Shown here: in pieces, positions 38,760 to 51,257 of the stretch | Numbering within the stretch: position 1 is the first letter of the stretch | How the letters are laid out: the number at the start of each line of letters is the position of its first letter | Assembly (NCBI GenBank): GCA_027186245.1 | Contig: CP114486.1 | Location: 6,477,501-6,541,500, forward strand | Length of the DNA: 64,000 bases | Source: Coriaria nepalensis | Taxonomy: Eukaryota; Streptophyta; Magnoliopsida; Cucurbitales; Coriariaceae | Reading direction: 5' to 3' | Made by a program: the position numbers and the translations under genes | Notes under the pieces: generated by a model | Databases searched by the model: none | Told to the model about the DNA's origin: nothing | Seen by the model: the letters and a program-made list of their open reading frames with translations, nothing else

Positions 38760-39501
38760 TGTCCTCACAATTCTCATCGTTCCAAATTTTCAGTAGATAA
38801 GTAATTGATCGATCATGATTTAAAAATATCCATAAATAATAAATAATAAAGAAACGAAAGGAGTATTAAGGTTTGATTGGTCCCACCGACCCGCAGGGCT
38901 GCCCCCTAGCAATTGAGAAGCAGGTGAATTGGATGCATTACTTAGCGAATGCCCATCTCTGTCTTTCTTTCATTTCCTGAACTCTAATTGCAATTTGAAT
39001 GCATATTTTCTTATGAGTTGATCCCTTAATTTCGCACGTTTTTAATTAAATGGTTTGAAAGAAAATTACACGTGACTATTACCATAAGAAACGTGGTCAA
39101 GATATTCAAAAATGTCGTCGTTCAGTTTCATTTCATACTTTGGCCAGAAAAAAAAAATTTAGCTTAATAAATCATGCTCAGTGGTAAATTATTTATTAAT
39201 AAATTATTTAGTACAAAACTTTATTAATAAGTGTAAAAATTGTGTTTTATGCAACGGTTTTATATAATTAATAAATCATCGTGACAATTAATAATAAATT
39301 AAAATTTATATTATTTCTTTTTCTAATTTCTTTTGATTTTATAAATAATATAAAAAAAATTAATATCAGTCTATTATAAATAAAGTAATTATAATATATA
39401 AATTTAATGTAATAAATTATTTAATAGGTAAAATTAATATCTATAATTTTAAAACATACCTTAATTAACTGTCAAATTCATGGCCATTCATATTTACACA
39501 T

Positions 39502-40130
39502 GATATCTTATCTTGATCTAGTGTCGTGGAAAACGGATCACTAATGTACGATGAAAGCAACATGGAATTGATTGGGGTTGGCAACATGCTAAGTGGGAGG
39601 AGATATAATTTTGTTTGCAAAACCCTAACTACTTAATATGATAATACTTTTTGTAGTCAAACTCAATATTATTGATAATTTGATTCTCAATTTTTCTTCA
39701 ATATTTTTAATATTCTATTTAATTATTTATATAATTTCTTATATATTTAATATTTTATTTTATTATTTCAATATATTTTATTATTTTATATATATTAATT
39801 CAATTTTTTCTATTTTACTATTTACTATGTATAGTATCTATCTATTTATAATTTTACTATTTAACTATTCAACTATTTAACTATTTAACTATTTATTATA
39901 TTCCATCTCACTATTTTATTGAGTTTATTATATATATCTCCTACCTAATTATCCAACAACTCATTTGCATGTCTTATCTTGATCTAGTGTCGTGAAAAAG
40001 GAGGGTCTTTCTGGGTCCACTATGTACGATGAAAGCAACAAGGAATTGATTGGTTGGCAACATGTTACAAAACTTAATATGCTATACCTCTTCTTGTAGT
40101 CAAACTCAATATTCATCGCAGTAGTTTATC
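39502..40130. repeat. Duplicated promoter-proximal segment upstream of the TSB-like gene
   Basis: A segment at about 39502-39685 recurs at about 39970-40110 and in part at 40159-40185. Shared words are TCTTATCTTGATCTAGTGTC, TGTACGATGAAAGCAAC and TAGTCAAACTCAATATT. A very AT-rich stretch separates the copies and contains repeated AACTATTT units (39857-39893). Confidence 0.85.
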
Positions 40131-40367
40131 TAGTGCAATCCCACAATCCCACAATCCCAGATATTGATAATTTGACACGTGAAAAGTTGGAAACATGTGA
40201 TCTAATTACCCAACTACTACTAATCTGCATGTCTTCGACACTTGGAACTTTTCAAATAAATGAAAACGCGTGCATGAATCGATTTGAAGATTAAGAAAGA
40301 TCTTTACATATTTGAAGAGAAATTTATTAAGAGTTCATTTATAAATTTATGAAAGACGTCAGTACTC

Positions 40368-40375
40368 TATAAATA
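40368..40375 (+). promoter_or_regulatory. TATA box of the TSB-like gene
   Basis: TATAAATA lies 128 bases before the start codon at 40496, a normal distance for a plant gene with a leader of about 95 bases. The leader is CT-rich (40450-40470). Confidence 0.6.
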
Positions 40376-40495
40376 CCTAAAAGATTTAGCTGAGTGCCAT
40401 CAAACTATCTCAAATTTTCTCAAGTACTATTTTCACTTACTCCTTACTCAAGTCTCTCTTTCTCTCTAGCTCAGAAGTTAAGGTGAATTAAGAAA

Positions 40496-43404
40496 ATGGC
40501 ATGCAACACGCAAAACATAGTGTCCATGGTTTCTCAAGGAAAAATCATAGAGCCCGTCATGGGGACCGGGCATAATCACGCAACGGTCAAGCTTGCCGGA
40601 AAAATTCCTGCTGTGGCTATCGATCATATTGGGCCCTGTTCTTTAATAATGGGAAGAACATTGACAGGGAGGATGTCAGTACTTGAAGCACCTCTTAAAA
40701 GAGAAGAAGATAATATTAAGAAAGGAAAATTTGGTAGGTTTGGTGGGAAGTATGTACCAGAGATTCTGATGTCTTCTTTAACGGATCTTGAAGCTGAACT
40801 AAACACTCTTCTCAACGATCGCAGCTTTAAGGTTTGTTTAGTACTAATAGATATTATATATTACTATAGAAATGAGTTTTAACCTTAATTTACTGAAAAG
40901 GAGATGGTAGTTCAATAATTATACTCTCTCTCCCGTGAGACTAGTAAGTCTCAAGTTTAAGTCATACAAGCTTAATTTGCTTAATACAACTAAAGTACGA
41001 TATCATATATCGAATAAAAGGCATTTATTGCTCCAACTTTACAACAACGGGTAAGATATTAGAGAAATTCTAGCTAACTATTAGAACATATATTCCGCAT
41101 CTATAATCAAGTCACTTCAGTATTTGATACTAAAAAAAATGAAGCTTAATCTAAACGATCGACAATATTTTTGTGTTAAGTGTAGACTAAAATACCACTT
41201 ATACACCACTCAAACTGCAAAATTAAAAATTACTTATTTGTTAAACTTCACAGCATCATACTTAATAGCATAATCTTTTATTTTATTTTATTTTATTTTT
41301 TAATAAGATGTCGACCAAGGACAAGGCATGTCATGTACATTTGCAAAAATTTATAATTCAAATTTAGCAATAACTTTATCTTCAAGAACTTTCCACTTAA
41401 GGAAATGCACTTGACTACTTGGTTATTAAATAATATAACTCGTATTATAAATTTCTAGAAACTTATGTAACTCATAACATAACGGATTAGAACTAGAGTT
41501 TCTAGAAACTATACGTAACATTATAAATTCAACCATCTTTTCTATCACAGAATCATCGAGTTGAAGCGATTATTTTAACCAAAACCTGCAGGAAGAGCTT
41601 GCAGTAGCACTAAGAGATTATGTGGGAAGAGAGACACCACTCTATTATGCTGAGGGGCTAACAAAACACTACAAGAACAAGATCAATGGAGAGGGTCCAC
41701 AGATATACATAAAGAGAGAGGATCTAAACCATGGAGGAGCACATAAGATGAACAATGCTATTGCGCAGGCGATGATAGCCAAACGCATAGGTCGGAAAAG
41801 GGTTTTGGCTGCTACCGGTGCCGGGCAACATGGCGTAGCCACAGCCGCTGCCTGTGCCAAGCTTGAATTAGAATGCACAATTTTCATGGGCAATAAAGAT
41901 ATTGAAAAACAATCTTCTAATGTCCTTACAATGAAATTGATGGGTGCTCAGGTAGTGTTTTATTATTTCTAATTGCTTCCATTTTTCTGTTTCTGTTTTA
42001 TTTATGGAATATACATTGACCTTTATATGCTTTCTGATTTTAAATACCTAATGAATTCGACGCTGTACTGTACCAGGTTGATTCTGTGAGTGGATCTTTC
42101 AAAGATGCCACGTCAGAGGCCATAAGGAACTGGGTAGGAGACCTAGAAAGCAGCTACTTTTTGTCGGGCACAGTGGGGGGCCCACATCCCTGTCCTTTCA
42201 TGGTCCGTGAGTTTCAATCAGTGATAGGGAAGGAGACAAGGAAGCAAGCAATGGAGAAATGGGGCGGGAAGCCTGACGTGCTGTTGGCCTGCATAGGAAG
42301 CGGGTCAAATGCATTGGGCTTGTTCCACGAATTTGTGGAGGATGAAGATGTGAGGCTGGTTGGGGTTGAGGCTTCTGGGTTTGGACTGGATAGTGGGATG
42401 CATTCAGCATCATTGGCTAGAGGTGCAGTGGGTGTTTATCATGGCACTATGAGCTACTTGTTACAGGATGAAGAGGCTCAGATTCTTGTCCCACACTCCA
42501 TCGGAGCTGGGTATGCGCTAAACTCTTTTTAGACTTTCTTAGCATGGCTAGTGAACACTTCATGTACTGCTAACTAGATGGCAAGTATAGATGATTTGGC
42601 TTTTAAATGAGTTTTTATTCGTTTCACATAAATGATGCAGAATGGAGTATCCTGCAGTCGGACCCGAGTTAAGCTTTCTAAAAGAGACCGGACGGTTAGA
42701 GTATTACACGGAAACAGACCGAGAAGCACTTGTAGGTAATGCAGCAAAACATTTCGGACACATTTGGTTCGATTTTTTAATGGAAATATAATAATGCCAC
42801 TATTTGATTCAAAATTTGATGAAATGTGAATGAAAAAATTATTCCAACTAGAATGAAGAAACCACTAAAATAGATATTTTTAGTAAAAACTACTCTAACT
42901 ATTTAATTATGCGATATTTTACATATTTTATAAATTATATAATAGTAGTAAAATAATTTTTAGAACTTTTTCAAATGAGCTATTTGATTTATTTTATTTT
43001 TCATTCTCATTCTCGGTTCAACTAAATAAATTAAAAAAATAATAATCATTCATATTCCTATTCTTTTTCACATTCTCTTTCCTAAAAAAATCAAACCAAA
43101 CTTGCCCAGGATTAATATCCCTTTCTTAAGACTTGAGTACTTAATCATATTTAATGTACTAACAACAATAACAATACCTGCAGCGTATCAAAGGGTATGT
43201 AAATTGGAAGGTATAGTTCCATCATTGGAGTCTTCTCATGCATTTGCATTTCTAGAGAAACTGTGCCCTACTTTACCCAATGGCTGCAAAGTGGTAGTAA
43301 ACTGTAGCGGACGTGGAGATAAGGACGTCGCAACAGCGTACAGCTACAGACACCTGAGCAATAGTATGGAGAAAAATATAGAAGCTACTACATATCATGA
43401 ATGA
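40496..43404 (+). CDS. Divergent tryptophan synthase beta-like PLP enzyme, catalytic Glu replaced
   Basis: Five exons, 40496-40831, 41592-41951, 42077-42510, 42641-42735 and 43184-43404, give 481 residues. Residues 1-78 could include a plastid transit peptide. The TrpB fold starts at [13 protein letters not shown]. Canonical TrpB joins indole and serine to make tryptophan, with PLP bound to lysine. That lysine is present (K164 in HKMNN). Counting 22 residues on, as in enterobacterial K87 to E109, gives A186 in AATGAGQHG, where the family has AETGAGQHG. Other changes are NHGGAHK for NHTGAHK, GSGSN (306-310) for GGGSN in the PLP-phosphate loop, [11 protein letters not shown] for the usual H-S-G-S/T loop, and GGPHPCP for AGPHPYP. 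The C-terminal SGRGDKD is kept. Splicing is intact, so it appears to be expressed protein with altered chemistry. Intron 1 holds a SINE-like segment. Confidence 0.9.
40898..40990 (+). mobile_element. SINE-like tRNA-derived segment in TSB-like intron 1
   Basis: TGGTAGTTCAATAATTA (40905-40921) resembles a pol III A box and CAAGTTTAAGTC (40952-40963) a B box, at the spacing seen in tRNA-derived SINEs. Ends and target duplication are not clear. Confidence 0.35.
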
Positions 43405-44258
43405 CTAGAATAGATTGTAATCTGCATTATAGCCATACAGGGTCCATTGCTATTAGATGATTACAAATGGCGAATGACCCACTACCATCATTTAGGAGAT
43501 TCCAAAATGTAAAACACATAATATAATAATAAAAAATTATCCTGATAATAAATGTAGGGAAACTTTCATTTCAAAGTCAAAATTTATTAGTAGTTCAATA
43601 GAAGAACAAGCTCTAACGTTTGATGGCATGGAGAATGCTACAGAAGACGAGCTTCATATCAACATCATAGCTATTTAATGGTCGCACTGTCTATAATAAA
43701 ACAACCTATTCTGCTGAAAAATCTCCAATCTTCTTCTGCTGATCCATTGGACAAGAACCGGTGTAAGGCTTGAACAAATCTGCCTGAGATCAATTAAACC
43801 TCCATGCATTTCCCTGCAGGGCTTTAAGCAAACAGATAAAATGGCGAATGCAGGAAAAAATTGGTATCGATATGTCCCCTATAAGTTGGGGGCCCCTTTT
43901 ACTTCATTCTTCATTTTTCGACCCCTCTTTCCCTCCCTCCCCCCCCCCCCCCCCCCGCCCCCCCGCCCCCCCCTCTCTTTTCTTCTGTGCTTTTGACCAT
44001 GCAGTACAGAGTTTTAAAGTACACTCTTCAGTGCAAAATTTGAAAGAGTAGCAAACAATCAGAAAGAGGTAGCACTAAGAATATGTGTGGCCTTATGGTG
44101 CAAGATATAATATTGCATGGTACAAAAGCCATCTATAGATTTACAAATTAAATGTAGTCTGATCTCTGACGCCTACTAAAAGACAAGTTAAGGAACATAC
44201 CAAAAACATGAAGAAACAAAATATCAAGTTACAGTGGGAACATAACGGTTCATCTAAG
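43405..44258. other. Convergent 3' ends of the TSB-like and PCFS4-like genes
   Basis: The two genes are transcribed towards each other, so both 3'-UTRs share this space. It contains the long C tract at 43939-43973 and no further gene. Confidence 0.6.
43939..43973 (+). repeat. Poly-C tract
   Basis: Runs of 18, 7 and 8 C separated by single G. The complementary strand is G-rich and could form a quadruplex, the C strand an i-motif. Confidence 0.9.
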
Positions 44259-47200
44259 CTAACTCCGCAATCGTTTTCTTTGACTACCCTCTTCACTAAC
44301 TCCCTGCATATTACAGAACATACATAATGAAAATTTAAATATTCAATCATTTGGGGTGTAAAAAACCAAAGCTATCTTAGTTCATGCAAAGACAAACGTA
44401 GAGACAATTAGATAAATAAAAAATGATGGAATTCCAAATATATATGATCTACACAGCTATATCATACAAGTTCTTTTGGAACAACATTATTTTTATTTCC
44501 TTTTTAATCAGGAAGTTTTTTTTTTTACCTCAATTAATTAAAAATTACGAAAACTTATACCACCATACTTTTTGAGCGGGCAAGATGCATAACCTTACAC
44601 CACGTGGCACTTGTTCTTATCTAACCTTGTTTACTTTTCACACCATGAGGATGTAAGATGTGGTATGGTTTCTGTACTAGGTTCTTCTGGAAGGAGTCCA
44701 CAAAAAACCATCCACAGAGATTCACAGTCAGACTCTTCGAAGCATTGTGAATTTGACTTTCAAGAATTAACTCTCATATCCAACATTCAAACTTAAGAAC
44801 ATATTAAATAGTTTCACCTTGCAATTATTGGCATTAGCTCAGAGAGAAATTTAAACGGAAAGTAGAATAGCTAACTTCCTGCTCTAAAATTAGATTTAGT
44901 TACTATATGTTAACTAAAAATATTTCTGGAGGTAATCATGCTAAAATATGGATGCACATTGAATTTAACCAAACTGCTCGACCAATTGTTATATATCATT
45001 TGGACACAAGCATATGCGCACATTCTACAATGAAAACAATCAGTTGGCCAAATACGAAAATAATGAAGCTCTAACAAAATGGTCATAATATATTATAGCA
45101 TTGAGAGAGACTTTATAGAAGGAAAATATAAAGCTAATATAAATAATAAAGACCAATACAGATATGAACAGAATTGCATACCAGTACATGTCCGAAATCT
45201 TCAGCAGGAACCACATTTGACTCTGACCTGCATTTGGCATGCACTATAGGACCCATCTCAGATTTATCCATGCCAGTTGTCGAACCATCAGGTGCATTCA
45301 TATAGACAGCACCTCTATACATCCATTCCTCTTTCTCATCACTGTAAAAATCATCAAAAGGCTCTCCACATAGTGCACATGCATTCTGATCCTCATCAGC
45401 AGGAACAGACAAATCTTCATCATCTTTCTTCTCCACGACTGTCTCAGTTGGCAAAAACCCTGGAACTGCTTCGGTGCCCAATGCTTCTGCACCACTAAGC
45501 CACATGCTCGTACTTACAAACCATTTACGGGAAGATTTCTGCTTCCGATTTTTTGACATCCGATTTTTAGTCACATGCCAATCCATATGATTACTATGTT
45601 CTTCTTGGGACTTAAATCTAAGGCCGCAGGTTGTGCATTGCCTAGGAAGCTCATCATATAGGGCACTTATTGCAGACTCATGACGCACCTTAAGAACATT
45701 ATCATTGAACTCTAACCCTACAGATTCCTAAATGTTGAGTACTATTTAGTAGAGGATTCATAAAAAAGAAAATATGGCACAAGGAAATCATCAATGTATA
45801 GTATACACATCGATGAACGTTAGCTTAGATAAATACCTGTACAGAAGTATGATTCGTCAAAGTGATTAAACCTTGAGCCATACAAGAGCTTATTAAACCA
45901 GAATATGCAGTTCCTGGCTGGTGGCCAGGTGCAACTGGAATAGAATTTTGAGAAAGAGGTATTATTTGTGTTGAGGCGGGATGAGGGCCAGGATGTAGAG
46001 GTGGAAGAGTCCCCCCATGTAAATGCAACAAGCCGTAGGGGATGTTGTGGGATGATAAAGGTGCAGCATGTGAGAGGCCCAAACTAATAGCAGAATCGTA
46101 TCGTTGTGAGACTAATCCTTGACTCAAGGTTGGTGTCACTAAATGAGGTAGGACTGGAGGAGTAGAAGGAGGATAATTATCAGATGGATGGAATTGTAAG
46201 CTTGAAGAGATGGTTTGGACCAGATTTCCCCGACCCAAAGAGAACGGTCCAGTATTCTGATTAGTGAATTGGGGCTGTTTTTTTGAGCTTAGATCACCAC
46301 CACCAATGCTATAAAACCGCTGGTCAGGTATGAATGAAGACTTATTTGGATGTTGAATCATGATAGAATTGCTGTCATTTACGGAGTCAAACTGACTCCC
46401 GCCTTGTTTCAGCAGTGGAAAAACTGAATGCATTCGTGCTTGGGATGAATTATGCAAATTTATTGGAGCCCTCAACCCCAATGATTGTACAACTGGTTGA
46501 ACCTCGAAATTAGAAGACTCAGCACCAGAAGAGCCCATTCTGTGAGCCATAGTTAGGGGCCTTGAGAGAGCACCATCAGCTGGAACCCGGTCAATAGAAG
46601 ATCCTCCTCTCCCCAGCAAGGGTATCTGGAAATTTCTTCCTTCTCCTTTAGCATTCATGAGGAGTGAAGCCAGCTGAGCGGGATGATTATGTGTATTCCA
46701 TGCCTCTTGAGGATAGTGAGAACCCAAATTATGGTTTCCCTCACTCCTAGTCCTTGATCCACGACCAAACTATATGACAAAAAACTAAATTTTCAAATTT
46801 ATGCTCAAAGTTGGAAGTGCATTATTGTCTAACTCATGCCTACAGATGCCTAGGGAACTGTGCAAAACTCAACTAGTGAGAAGACTGGATAAGTGTCAAC
46901 ATCAAACTGTAGTAATGGTAGAATTGAGAAACGAAAATGTACGAAATGGATTCAATTTGTGGATAGATTGAGAAGCCAGGTACGAGGACATTTAATGAGC
47001 CTATTTGAATCTACTATGAGCAGATATAACACCCTCTTTCTTTTGTTTGGTTTATTGAAATGGGTTTTGGCTACCATGCTCGGGATCTAGGACAATGAAA
47101 TCAAATGGGAATAAAGGATAAATTAAACTCACAGTGCCACATGTTATATTAACTTTTTTCTTTAAAAATGCCCTTATACAATGAGGAGAAAAATTAAACC

Positions 47201-50200
47201 AGGAGTTTCAAACAGGACAAAGAAACATTTTGCATTATGAATTCACAATTTTAGGGTGTCATAAAAAGAAGAAAAAAGGAATCACAACAAGAGCAACATA
47301 GATAATTGGGATGTTTAAACTTAAAGCTCTATTATGGTTATCAACAGCATAACTAAACTACAAATCTATAAACAAACATGCCTAAGAAGATAATAATGGC
47401 AGAAATAACAAGTAGAGGATGCGTACAGCAGTTGATGGGATTGCATCTTCACCATTACTAGAGGAATCAAGAGCAGCAGGTAACTGAGCTTGACTTGACC
47501 AACTGGTCCTCATGCCAGGCTCCGAAGGGGAAAATTTTAGTTCACCACCATATCCTGGTCTTGACCTAAATCCAAAATTTCTTCCTCGATCTGCTAAAGT
47601 GGGGCTCATATCTTCCCAGTCAAACTCTTCCTCTTCAGTATTTTGCCATGTTATTGGGGCCACTTTATTGTCAATACCATTTATGTCATAACGCTCAACC
47701 TGCAAGGAATTATCATTTGAAGACCTTTTCCCACTATCACTTCCATATGCATCAATTAAAGCTCGTGGTCCTTGAAGCTCATATCCATTACTCAGTCTGT
47801 ATGCAGTACTGGTTTCAAGCCGTTTCTGATTATCATCAGAATATTTTCTCCTCCATTCAGCTGTCTTATCATCTCTACTAACCATTCTGCCTTCCCCAGA
47901 CTCGAAAACATGATGAGATGGAGAAGCTCTTCCAGCAAACCTTCCGGGAGAATTTACTTTATCAAGTTCATCAACTACTAATATGGACCTATCAGGTACA
48001 ATTCTTGAAGGCGAAGAAGAATGCAGCTTGTTAGCTCCATGGGCAAATGATGAGTGATCTAAACCTCCTCTTGAACTATATATTTGGGTTCCAACCTGTG
48101 AGGTCGACACTGCAGCATTATTAGTGTCATAATCATCATATCCAAGAGCAGCTGTTTGACCATATACTTTTAAATTCGAAGTTCCTCTTGGATGCTGAAT
48201 ATTCTGCAGTATCGTAAACATATCACACCTTTATGTTTTCTTCATGACTGTTAGTTAATCTTTCATTGATTTCAGTACAAGAAGATAAAATGAACAGAAC
48301 CACAGATAAATCATCTTTGAAAGCTTTTAACTGAAGTTTCAATACGATTAAGCAAACTACAATGAACCAGTACCATTCTTAGAAAGGTACGCCCAGACAT
48401 TAAACAATAAAGTGCCTCAAAAGAAATAAAAATAACATATAGACAAATGTGACACTGTGATCTAAGGAGAACTTAAACTAACTGCTACTTTAGTGCTTGA
48501 TAAGATATTGCGAATAGGCTAACAAACCACTGGAAAGAGGAAAGATATATAATATACAAATATCTATTAATCAGACCATGAAGCTTTGAGAAAGCACTAA
48601 ATAGGTGTAAAAATTTGTCACGTGGCAGTAAGAAATTATCAGTACAAAACAGACAATGAATCTAGAACTTAACAATAGACAATCCTTCCCCCATACTGAA
48701 ATCTAGTGGAAACGTACTTTTACCTTTCGGGGTAGGTCATACTGAATCTCAAAATAGATGTACTGCCCATTATCAGAAGAATAATTTTCACATGATTTTG
48801 ACAAAGTTAAGTACCTCCAACAGAACTACATGAATATGAATGATAACATATTCAAGAGTGCTCATCTATTACAACAGAAGGATGCACAGAAAATCTTATG
48901 TCCCAATAACAGAGGAAGATTTGAAGAACTTACACTATCCACAGATGAGTTTTCCAGCTGACGCAAATATTTTGGATTAACATGTATGCCATGACTAGGT
49001 CGAGGAGATTCAGATGCCCTCGAAGGAGTCAACCGTGATGATTGTTGGTTTGCGGATGGGGAAAGTTGTAATTGGGCTTCAATCTTGCGAAGGACAGACG
49101 GAGGAAACACTGTTGACCAGGTGCCAAAGAGATGTCGCATAGCACTATGAAGATTAGGATGAACTTGCCTATAAGCCTCCAAGAACACCTTCAAAATACA
49201 AAAAAAAATGTTATCAAAATTATGTGATTTCCAAGTCAATATTTATGTCATTTTCTAAAATGAAGAAAAATAAATATCAGAAAACGTAAATTACCTCAGG
49301 AAGAAAAGATGAGAAATACTTGATGTAGTCTCTCCCAATATTCTTGACAATACTGTCTAAAAGGTACAAAGAAGGAAGTTTTTGGTCAACAGGGGCCTGC
49401 AAAAGACATGAGAATGCTGAGGAAGTAGGCATAGACATATAACATTTAGCAATATTCACCCAGCCCAAAAAATAAAATAAAAAATGAAATAGCAAAAGAA
49501 AATGATCGCAATTGATATTGATTAACAAAGTAGAAATACAAGCGCACTAGAAGAGATTGATGAAGTAACATTTGAATTTCCAAATTAAAATCGAAGCTAT
49601 GAAAATGGAGACGCATTGGGATAAAATCAGTATTAACGACTCAAAGTTTTGTCATGGATACTGAAAATTTAATAACATAACTGGCCAGTGGCCACCTCAG
49701 TTCCTAAATATGTTTTGTTCGAAAGAACAAGTTTAAAGCGTCTCCAGCCTCACCTTTCCCTCCATAATCAATCAAACAAATTTTTCTTATTTGAGTTAGT
49801 GAACTCTACTTTAAAATGAATATCATATGCCGTAATACATAGGTAATGTTATCTGTTGAGTGATTGACAGAATCAACGAAAGGAGGAAGTAGATGACATT
49901 AAGAAAAAAAAAAGATTAAAAAAAAAAAAAGGGCTGTAGCTAGTACTTAATTTGGGAAAGGAAAATAAAGTAAAGTACAAGATTAAAAAATTTTGAAGTT
50001 CAGAACATGAAAAATTCATAGAGCTACAGAATACAAGGTTCCATCAATACCCCAAATTTATCGAATAATTTATTAGGAACCAAGTAACTCAAGACAAACC
50101 TCGAGTATCCGACTACAGATGGCATTGGCAATGCCCTCGCCATGCTCCCTGTGCTCACCAGCGACGATAGTCAGATCAGTAATGATAGGCTTCGAATTAA

Positions 50201-50462
50201 GAGTCAGCTCCGACAATAAAAGCTTGTAAAGCTGAACAATTTCCTGCGTACTCGGTGGCGGCACATCATTCTCGCCGGAAAGTCTGAGTTCATCATCGCG
50301 CTGCTTAAGCAGAGCCCTGAACCGGTCGATTACTGAGGTAATAGGTTTGTGCAATAGGTCATTGGGCATGGCTTTGCTGGTGCCGATAGTAAGTGAACGC
50401 TCGAATGGATACTGCGAAGCTCTAGGGCTTCCTCTAGATACTATGAACTTTTGCGAGTTCAT
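44259..50462 (-). CDS. PCFS4: PCFS4-like polyadenylation and cleavage factor (Pcf11 homologue)
   Basis: Seven exons, 50462-50100, 49396-49295, 49188-48934, 48203-47427, 46769-45837, 45727-45182 and 44303-44259, encode 1006 residues, longer than Arabidopsis PCFS4. An N-terminal CID (about residues 45-180, with [20 protein letters not shown]) should bind the phosphorylated RNA polymerase II C-terminal domain. The middle (about 190-810) is low-complexity and likely disordered. Near the C-terminus are two zinc-binding units: C841-x2-C844 with H857 and H861, and C927-x2-C930 followed by W-MYRGAVYM and HAKC. The last exon is tiny (14 codons) and ends in basic QRKRLRS. Family members act in nuclear mRNA 3'-end formation; Arabidopsis PCFS4 affects flowering through FCA processing. 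Splice phases agree throughout. Confidence 0.93.
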
Positions 50463-50587
50463 ATAGAAGAGAAGATTTTAGATAATGTATGAATTAGGGA
50501 TTAGGCTTAGGATTTTGTCCCGCCACGGAAGAGTTAGAAGAATTGGATTAGGGTTTGCAACCACCATAGAAGAGCTTTAGAGAGAGA

Positions 50588-50623
<36 letters not shown>

Positions 50624-51039
50624 GGTGATGTTTCGTCGTTTCGAGTCTTTTTCGACGGGTTAGTTTAGCGTGAGAAACTATTTCGATTTGTACTTCCATC
50701 AATGTAATCAGACGGTTAGAAATTAGCGAACCAACGAATTTTCTGCCGACCTAGGGCCCACTTTATCTCTCCATGCGAAATAACTGATCTACTGTTAACA
50801 GGAACGCTTACACTTATAGTTAGATGTGATCGACTACACATAACCACTACCTGCTTAGTTTCAAGTTTAGAAGCGCCTAGGCGAAATGAGAATTTTATTT
50901 TTAAATTCGATCTTATATTAATAAAATTAAAAGATTAAAAATATAAAAATGAGAATTGATATTTTGTATATTTAAGTGGAGAAATATGGATACAAATTTT
51001 TTTAAAAAATGATAAAATTGAATAAATTTATTTTAATTA
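50463..51039. promoter_or_regulatory. Leader and promoter region of the PCFS4-like gene
   Basis: A (GA)n microsatellite at 50591-50620 sits about 130 bases upstream of the start codon and is read as (CT)n in the transcript direction, a frequent feature of plant leaders. The rest is AT-rich without a gene. Confidence 0.5.
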
Positions 51040-51170
51040 TATATAAATAAATAAAAATAAAAATAAAAATAAAAATAGAATACGAAAAGGAATGTGCGGG
51101 AGTCAAATTTGCGACCTCAGATGGAAGAAGTACATTTTTATCCAATGATTTGGGCCACCATACCTTCTGG
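51040..51170 (-). mobile_element. tRNA-derived SINE, antisense
   Basis: Read on the minus strand, GTGGCCCAAATCATTGG (51158-51142) resembles an A box, and GGTCGCAAATTTGACT (51115-51100) a B box followed by CCCGC, the classic layout of a plant SINE head. A T-rich tail of repeated ATTTTT-type units follows (51075-51050). No target duplication was identified. Confidence 0.6.
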
Positions 51171-51217
51171 CATTTTAGACAAGTTCTTGCTTTAACAATA
51201 ACATATATACTCTTTTA

Positions 51218-51257
<40 letters not shown>

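Noticed and set aside
14090..43404. Tryptophan-related gene pair (TrpRS and TSB-like) as a functional cluster
   Set aside because: They are 22 kb apart with a RIC gene, a pseudogene and repeats between them. TrpRS is a housekeeping gene and no shared promoter feature was seen, so chance is the simpler explanation.
45277..48000. Plus-strand frames across the PCFS4-like gene
   Set aside because: They run opposite to well-joined exons and show no domain; they are antisense shadows.
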